Assembly (NCBI RefSeq): GCF_016406105.1
Contig: NZ_CP066308.1
Coordinates: 1,003,501 to 1,067,500 of the forward strand
DNA from: Brevibacillus composti
GTDB taxonomy: Bacteria; Bacillota; Bacilli; Brevibacillales; Brevibacillaceae
Length of the DNA stretch: 64,000 bases
Direction of reading: 5' to 3'
The translations under genes were made by a program, and so were the position numbers. The notes under the pieces are model-generated. The model made no database searches, was not told the DNA's origin, and worked only from the letters and a program-made list of their open reading frames with translations. Below, piece by piece: positions 61,028 to 64,000 of the stretch. Every line of letters starts with the position of its first letter. Position 1 is the stretch's first letter.

Positions 61028-61993
61028 ATGTTATCCGTTTCTTTTTTGGACGTTGTGAAAGCACATAAGGATTTGCAAGGACAGGTGACGAAAACGCCGC
61101 TGCAGCATTCCGCCGCGCTGTCCGCAGCAGCGGGAGCGGACGTCTGGCTGAAGCTGGAGTGTCTGCAGAAGACCGGCTCCTTTAAAGTGCGGGGAGCCCT
61201 GAATAAAATGGCCTCCCTGAGCGAAGAGGAGCTGGCAAAGGGCGTGATTACGGCATCTGCCGGGAATCACGCCCAAGGCGTGGCGTATGCGGCCGCCCTG
61301 AAGGGGATCTCGGCTTTGATCGTCGTGCCCAAGACGGCACCCGAGACCAAAAGAGCCGGCATCATGCGATACGGAGCCGAATTGGTCGTCTACGGAGACA
61401 ACTACGATGAGGCCGAAGCCCATGCGTACCAGTTGGCCGAAGAGACCGGCCGAACCTTTGTCCATGCGTTCGAGGACGATCACATCATCGCCGGGCAGGG
61501 GACGGTTGGATTGGAAGCACTGCTGGAGGAGCCGGATTTTGATACGATCATCGTCCCTGCAGGCGGCGGCGGGCTGATCTGCGGGATTGCCACAGTGGCC
61601 AAAGCGATCAACCCGGCGATCAGAGTCATCGGGATTCAGACCCACGCTTCGCCGCCGTGGTATTACTCCTTCCGCGCCGGACATCTGGTCGACGTGGAGT
61701 ACAGCGATTCCCTCGCCGACGGTCTGCACGGAGGCATTACCCAGGGGAATCTCGAGCTGGCGCTGAAGATCGTCGACGATATTCTGCTCGTCGAAGAAGA
61801 ACATGTCGGACAGGCGATGCACTGGCTGGCGAAAGAGCATCATCTGATGGTAGAGGGCTCGGGAGCTGTCGGTGTCGCCGCTCTGCTGCAGGGGGCAGTC
61901 CCCGGAGTGGCGGGCAAAAAGGTGCTGAACATCGTCAGCGGCAGCAATGTCGATGCGGGCAAACTGGCGAAGCTGATCGAGAGGTACCAGTAA
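61028..61993 (+). CDS. Threonine/serine dehydratase-like PLP enzyme (fold type II)
   Basis: 321 residues from ATG 61028 (MLSVSFLDVVKAHKDLQGQV), with AAGGAG 8 nt upstream. PLP lysine in LECLQKTGSFKVRGALNKMA near residue 57, catalytic loop ITASAGNHAQGVAYAAALKG, phosphate-binding IIVPAGGGGLICGIA near residue 180 and C-terminal VSGSNVDAGKLAKLI. There is no C-terminal ACT domain, so it is a catabolic type: threonine or serine ammonia-lyase, hydroxyaspartate dehydratase or an EutB-like ectoine enzyme are all possible. It overlaps closely with the next gene (2-nt gap). Confidence 0.88.
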   Translation: MLSVSFLDVVKAHKDLQGQVTKTPLQHSAALSAAAGADVWLKLECLQKTGSFKVRGALNKMASLSEEELAKGVITASAGNHAQGVAYAAALKGISALIVVPKTAPETKRAGIMRYGAELVVYGDNYDEAEAHAYQLAEETGRTFVHAFEDDHIIAGQGTVGLEALLEEPDFDTIIVPAGGGGLICGIATVAKAINPAIRVIGIQTHASPPWYYSFRAGHLVDVEYSDSLADGLHGGITQGNLELALKIVDDILLVEEEHVGQAMHWLAKEHHLMVEGSGAVGVAALLQGAVPGVAGKKVLNIVSGSNVDAGKLAKLIERYQ

Positions 61994-61994
61994 A

Positions 61995-63107
61995 ATGGCG
62001 CGAATTCGTTCGGTGGACATCTACGCGATTGCGCTGCCGCTGATTCGTCCGTTTATCATTTCCTACGATTCCTTCCACGAGATGCCGACGATTCTGGTTC
62101 GCCTGGAAACCGAGGAGGGGATCGTGGGGTACGGCGAGGCTACCCCGGATGAGCATGTGACGGGAGAGACTTACTGGAGCACGATCGAAGTGCTCAAGCA
62201 CCATCTGGGACCGGCCGTGCTGGGAGAGCATCCCTTTGCGCTGGAGCGGATTCACGCCAAGATGAACCAGAAGGTGAAGGGTGTGCCTGCGGCCAAGGCG
62301 GCCATCGACATCGCCTGCCATGATCTGATGGGCAAGCTGGCCGGACAGCCGCTCTACCGCCTGCTGGGAGGTCCCGCTCATGAGGAACTGGTAATCCCGT
62401 ACGTCATGAGCATCCTGCCGCCTGATGTGATGGCTGAGGAAGCGAAGGCAGCCGTGGCTGACGGGTATCGGACCCTGAAGCTGAAAGTCGGAACCGATGT
62501 CCCGACGGATGTCGCCCGCGTCCGAGCTGTTCGTCAGGCGGTCGGGCCTGACATCAGGCTCCGCGTCGACGTCAATCAGGGCTGGGGCTATGCGGCCGAG
62601 ACCCTAGGGGCGCTCGGGCAGCTGGCCGATTGCCACATCGACTGGATCGAGCAGCCCGTCCACGCCGACGATCTGGACGGGATGGCCGACATACGCCGCC
62701 AGACCGCGATTCCGGTCATGGTGGACGAGGGTCTCCTCGGAGACAAAGAGATGCGGCAGATCATTCAGAAGAATGCGGCCGATTGGATCAATATCAAGCT
62801 GATGAAATGCGGCGGTCTCTATCCGGCAGTTCGCCTGATTCACCAGGCGGAGATGGCGGGGATCCGGACGCAGATCGGCTCCATGGTGGAGTCTGCCGTG
62901 GCGACGGCGGCGGGGGCCCATCTCTCCCTGGCCAAGAAGAACGTCTGGTCCAATGAAATGGTCGGACCGCGCATGTTTGCCGACGATGTGGCGGACTTCC
63001 CGATCGCGGGGGACCGCATCCGGCTGAGCGAGTCGCCGGGGCTGGGCATCGACGTCCAGGAGGAGAAAATAGCCTCCCTGGCGCGCATTCACATAAAATT
63101 GACATAG
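61995..63107 (+). CDS. Enolase-superfamily dipeptide epimerase / N-acylamino acid racemase-like protein
   Basis: 370 residues, ATG one base after the previous stop codon, GAGAGGT upstream. MLE-type fold: capping domain 1-125 with the 20s loop (FIISYDSFHEM). The barrel has the catalytic KxK in TLKLKVG near residue 163, metal ligands in RVDVNQGW, IEQP and VDEG, second-side lysine in INIKLMKCGG, and the 8th-strand SMVESAVATAAGAHL. This pattern covers L-Ala-D/L-Glu epimerases and N-succinylamino acid racemases. Together with an M20 acylase the latter activity would turn N-acyl-D-amino acids into free L-amino acids; this is inference. Confidence 0.85.
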   Translation: MARIRSVDIYAIALPLIRPFIISYDSFHEMPTILVRLETEEGIVGYGEATPDEHVTGETYWSTIEVLKHHLGPAVLGEHPFALERIHAKMNQKVKGVPAAKAAIDIACHDLMGKLAGQPLYRLLGGPAHEELVIPYVMSILPPDVMAEEAKAAVADGYRTLKLKVGTDVPTDVARVRAVRQAVGPDIRLRVDVNQGWGYAAETLGALGQLADCHIDWIEQPVHADDLDGMADIRRQTAIPVMVDEGLLGDKEMRQIIQKNAADWINIKLMKCGGLYPAVRLIHQAEMAGIRTQIGSMVESAVATAAGAHLSLAKKNVWSNEMVGPRMFADDVADFPIAGDRIRLSESPGLGIDVQEEKIASLARIHIKLT

Positions 63108-63193
63108 CATTCAGTGGCTCCATCGGGTACACTTTTGTGAAGAAGATTGTGCGGTTTTCGCCTTTCAACATTCAGAAAGAGTGAGAGTAGACG

Positions 63194-64000
63194 ATGGAGC
63201 TTCGTAATTTAAAGACCTTTCAGGTCGTCGCCGAACATCTGAATCTGACCAAAGCAGCCGAACAGCTGGGATACAGCCAACCGACCATCACGCTGCAAAT
63301 CCAGGCATTGGAGCGGGAACTGGGCCACTCCTTGTTAAACCGGGTAGGAAAGCGCACCTTTCTCACGCCGGCGGGCAAGGTCGTCCTGGCGCACACGGAA
63401 AAATTGTTTTCCGTGATGCAGTTGATGGAGGAAGAGCTGAACCATCTCAATAATCCCTATGGCAATCTGGTCGTAGCTGCTCCCGAATTTTACTGTACGC
63501 AGTACATGCCGCAAATGCTGAAGTCCTATCTGGAAATGCATCCGCAGGTCAATTTGCAGGTGATCTCCTGCAGCAGCCAGGAGACGCTGCGGAGAGTAAG
63601 CAACCATGAGGCAGACGTGGGCATCATCGCCGGCACCTGCGAGCTGCCGGAGGTGCATGCCCGCGTAGTGGACCTGGAGGAGTTCGCCCTGGTCGCCACG
63701 CCCGACATGGTCGGAGAGCGCAGCTTTTCGGAGGTGCTGGAGCAGTATCCGTTCCTCTCTTACCAGGAGGGCTGCAATCTCGACAGCTTTATCAGCCAAT
63801 GCCTGTCGGAAATCAATTACGCGCCGCCGTCTGTCATCAAGTGTACGAGCGAAGAGACGATCAAACGGGCCGTCCTCAACGAGACCGGCGTAGCCTTTCT
63901 CAGTACAGCGCTGGTCGTAGCCGAACTGCGCTCCGGGGCACTAGTGGAGCTCCACCGCTTCTCCCAGCGGGCAGAGACCTCGGTCATCTGTCTGGACCGG
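63194..64000 (+). CDS. LysR-family transcriptional regulator (runs off window end)
   Basis: 269 codons with no stop before the window ends. N-terminal winged HTH: MELRNLKTFQVVAEHLNLTK, AAEQLGYSQPTITLQIQALE, ELGHSLLNRVGKRTFLTPAG. The effector domain begins near residue 90 (NLVVAAPEFYCTQYMPQMLK). LysR proteins are ~290-310 residues, so about 20-40 are missing. It sits 86 nt after the epimerase gene on the same strand and is probably the regulator of the cluster. The TTGACA at 63099-63104 may be its -35, but no -10 is clear. Confidence 0.92.
   Translation, partial: MELRNLKTFQVVAEHLNLTKAAEQLGYSQPTITLQIQALERELGHSLLNRVGKRTFLTPAGKVVLAHTEKLFSVMQLMEEELNHLNNPYGNLVVAAPEFYCTQYMPQMLKSYLEMHPQVNLQVISCSSQETLRRVSNHEADVGIIAGTCELPEVHARVVDLEEFALVATPDMVGERSFSEVLEQYPFLSYQEGCNLDSFISQCLSEINYAPPSVIKCTSEETIKRAVLNETGVAFLSTALVVAELRSGALVELHRFSQRAETSVICLDR

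Noticed and set aside
1..64000. tRNA, rRNA, T-box or known riboswitch structures
   Set aside because: No cloverleaf with TTCGAATC-type arm, no rRNA signature and no conserved riboswitch core was recognised; a structure search could still find weak ones.

Overview
The window looks like a chromosomal segment of a moderately GC-rich Gram-positive Firmicute, most likely Brevibacillus or a close Paenibacillaceae relative. The reasons are strong AGGAGG-type ribosome sites, many TTG/GTG starts, HemQ (the Gram-positive coproheme decarboxylase), SLH-anchored surface proteins, an LCP cell-wall ligase, a YisL-type protein, secreted subtilisin and zinc carboxypeptidase, and Rho-independent terminators after most units. 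The genus is an inference from gene content; no rRNA or tRNA gene was seen.

Layout. 0.1-3.2 kb: a tctBAC tripartite carboxylate transporter. 3.2-5.8 kb: a scar region with one small membrane protein, decayed ORFs, an IS110 transposase scrap and a 5'-truncated response regulator. 5.8-13.5 kb: the orphaned histidine kinase, aspartase, an LCP protein, an acyl-CoA ligase and a secreted subtilisin. 13.5-15.65 kb: no credible gene; an amplified array of a 197-bp palindromic element. 15.8-21.4 kb: carboxypeptidase, a membrane-anchored glycosidase-like protein, a D-cysteine desulfhydrase-like enzyme and an amino-acid binding lipoprotein. 21.5-23.6 kb: a persulfide-handling operon (DsrE, rhodanese-metallohydrolase, TusA) behind a near-consensus promoter and a CsoR/CstR-type operator. 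24.4-30.6 kb: RpiR regulator, a 16-bp tandem-repeat array, a sugar ABC importer without its ATPase, and two small genes. 30.9-40.8 kb: a decay zone in which peptidase, CapA and dipeptide-ABC genes have collapsed into chimeric remnants around one intact regulator, followed by an intact oxidoreductase and TetR gene and another chimera. 41-43.5 kb: ureohydrolase plus aldehyde dehydrogenase behind a sigma-54 promoter. 43.7-47.6 kb: YitT, guanine deaminase-like, YisL, nagB, hemQ. 47.8-54.7 kb: two tandem YcdB/YcdC surface proteins, a sensor kinase/response regulator pair and a broken SLH gene. 54.9-64 kb: an ArAE exporter-like protein, then a seven-gene catabolic cluster (ornithine cyclodeaminase family, aminotransferase, YfcC carrier, M20 amidohydrolase, threonine dehydratase-like, enolase-superfamily epimerase, LysR running off the end).

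How the parts work together. Three units have readable regulatory logic: the persulfide operon (CsoR-family operator), the ureohydrolase/ALDH pair (SigL plus a distant activator site), and the two operons flanking the 32.5-33.8 kb regulator, which share a promoter architecture and a GGAA-N7-GGAA site. The most interesting unexplained feature is the 197-bp element family. It occurs in two sequence subtypes in opposite orientation whose stems differ by compensatory changes while the apical core is conserved, as expected for a selected fold rather than a neutral repeat.
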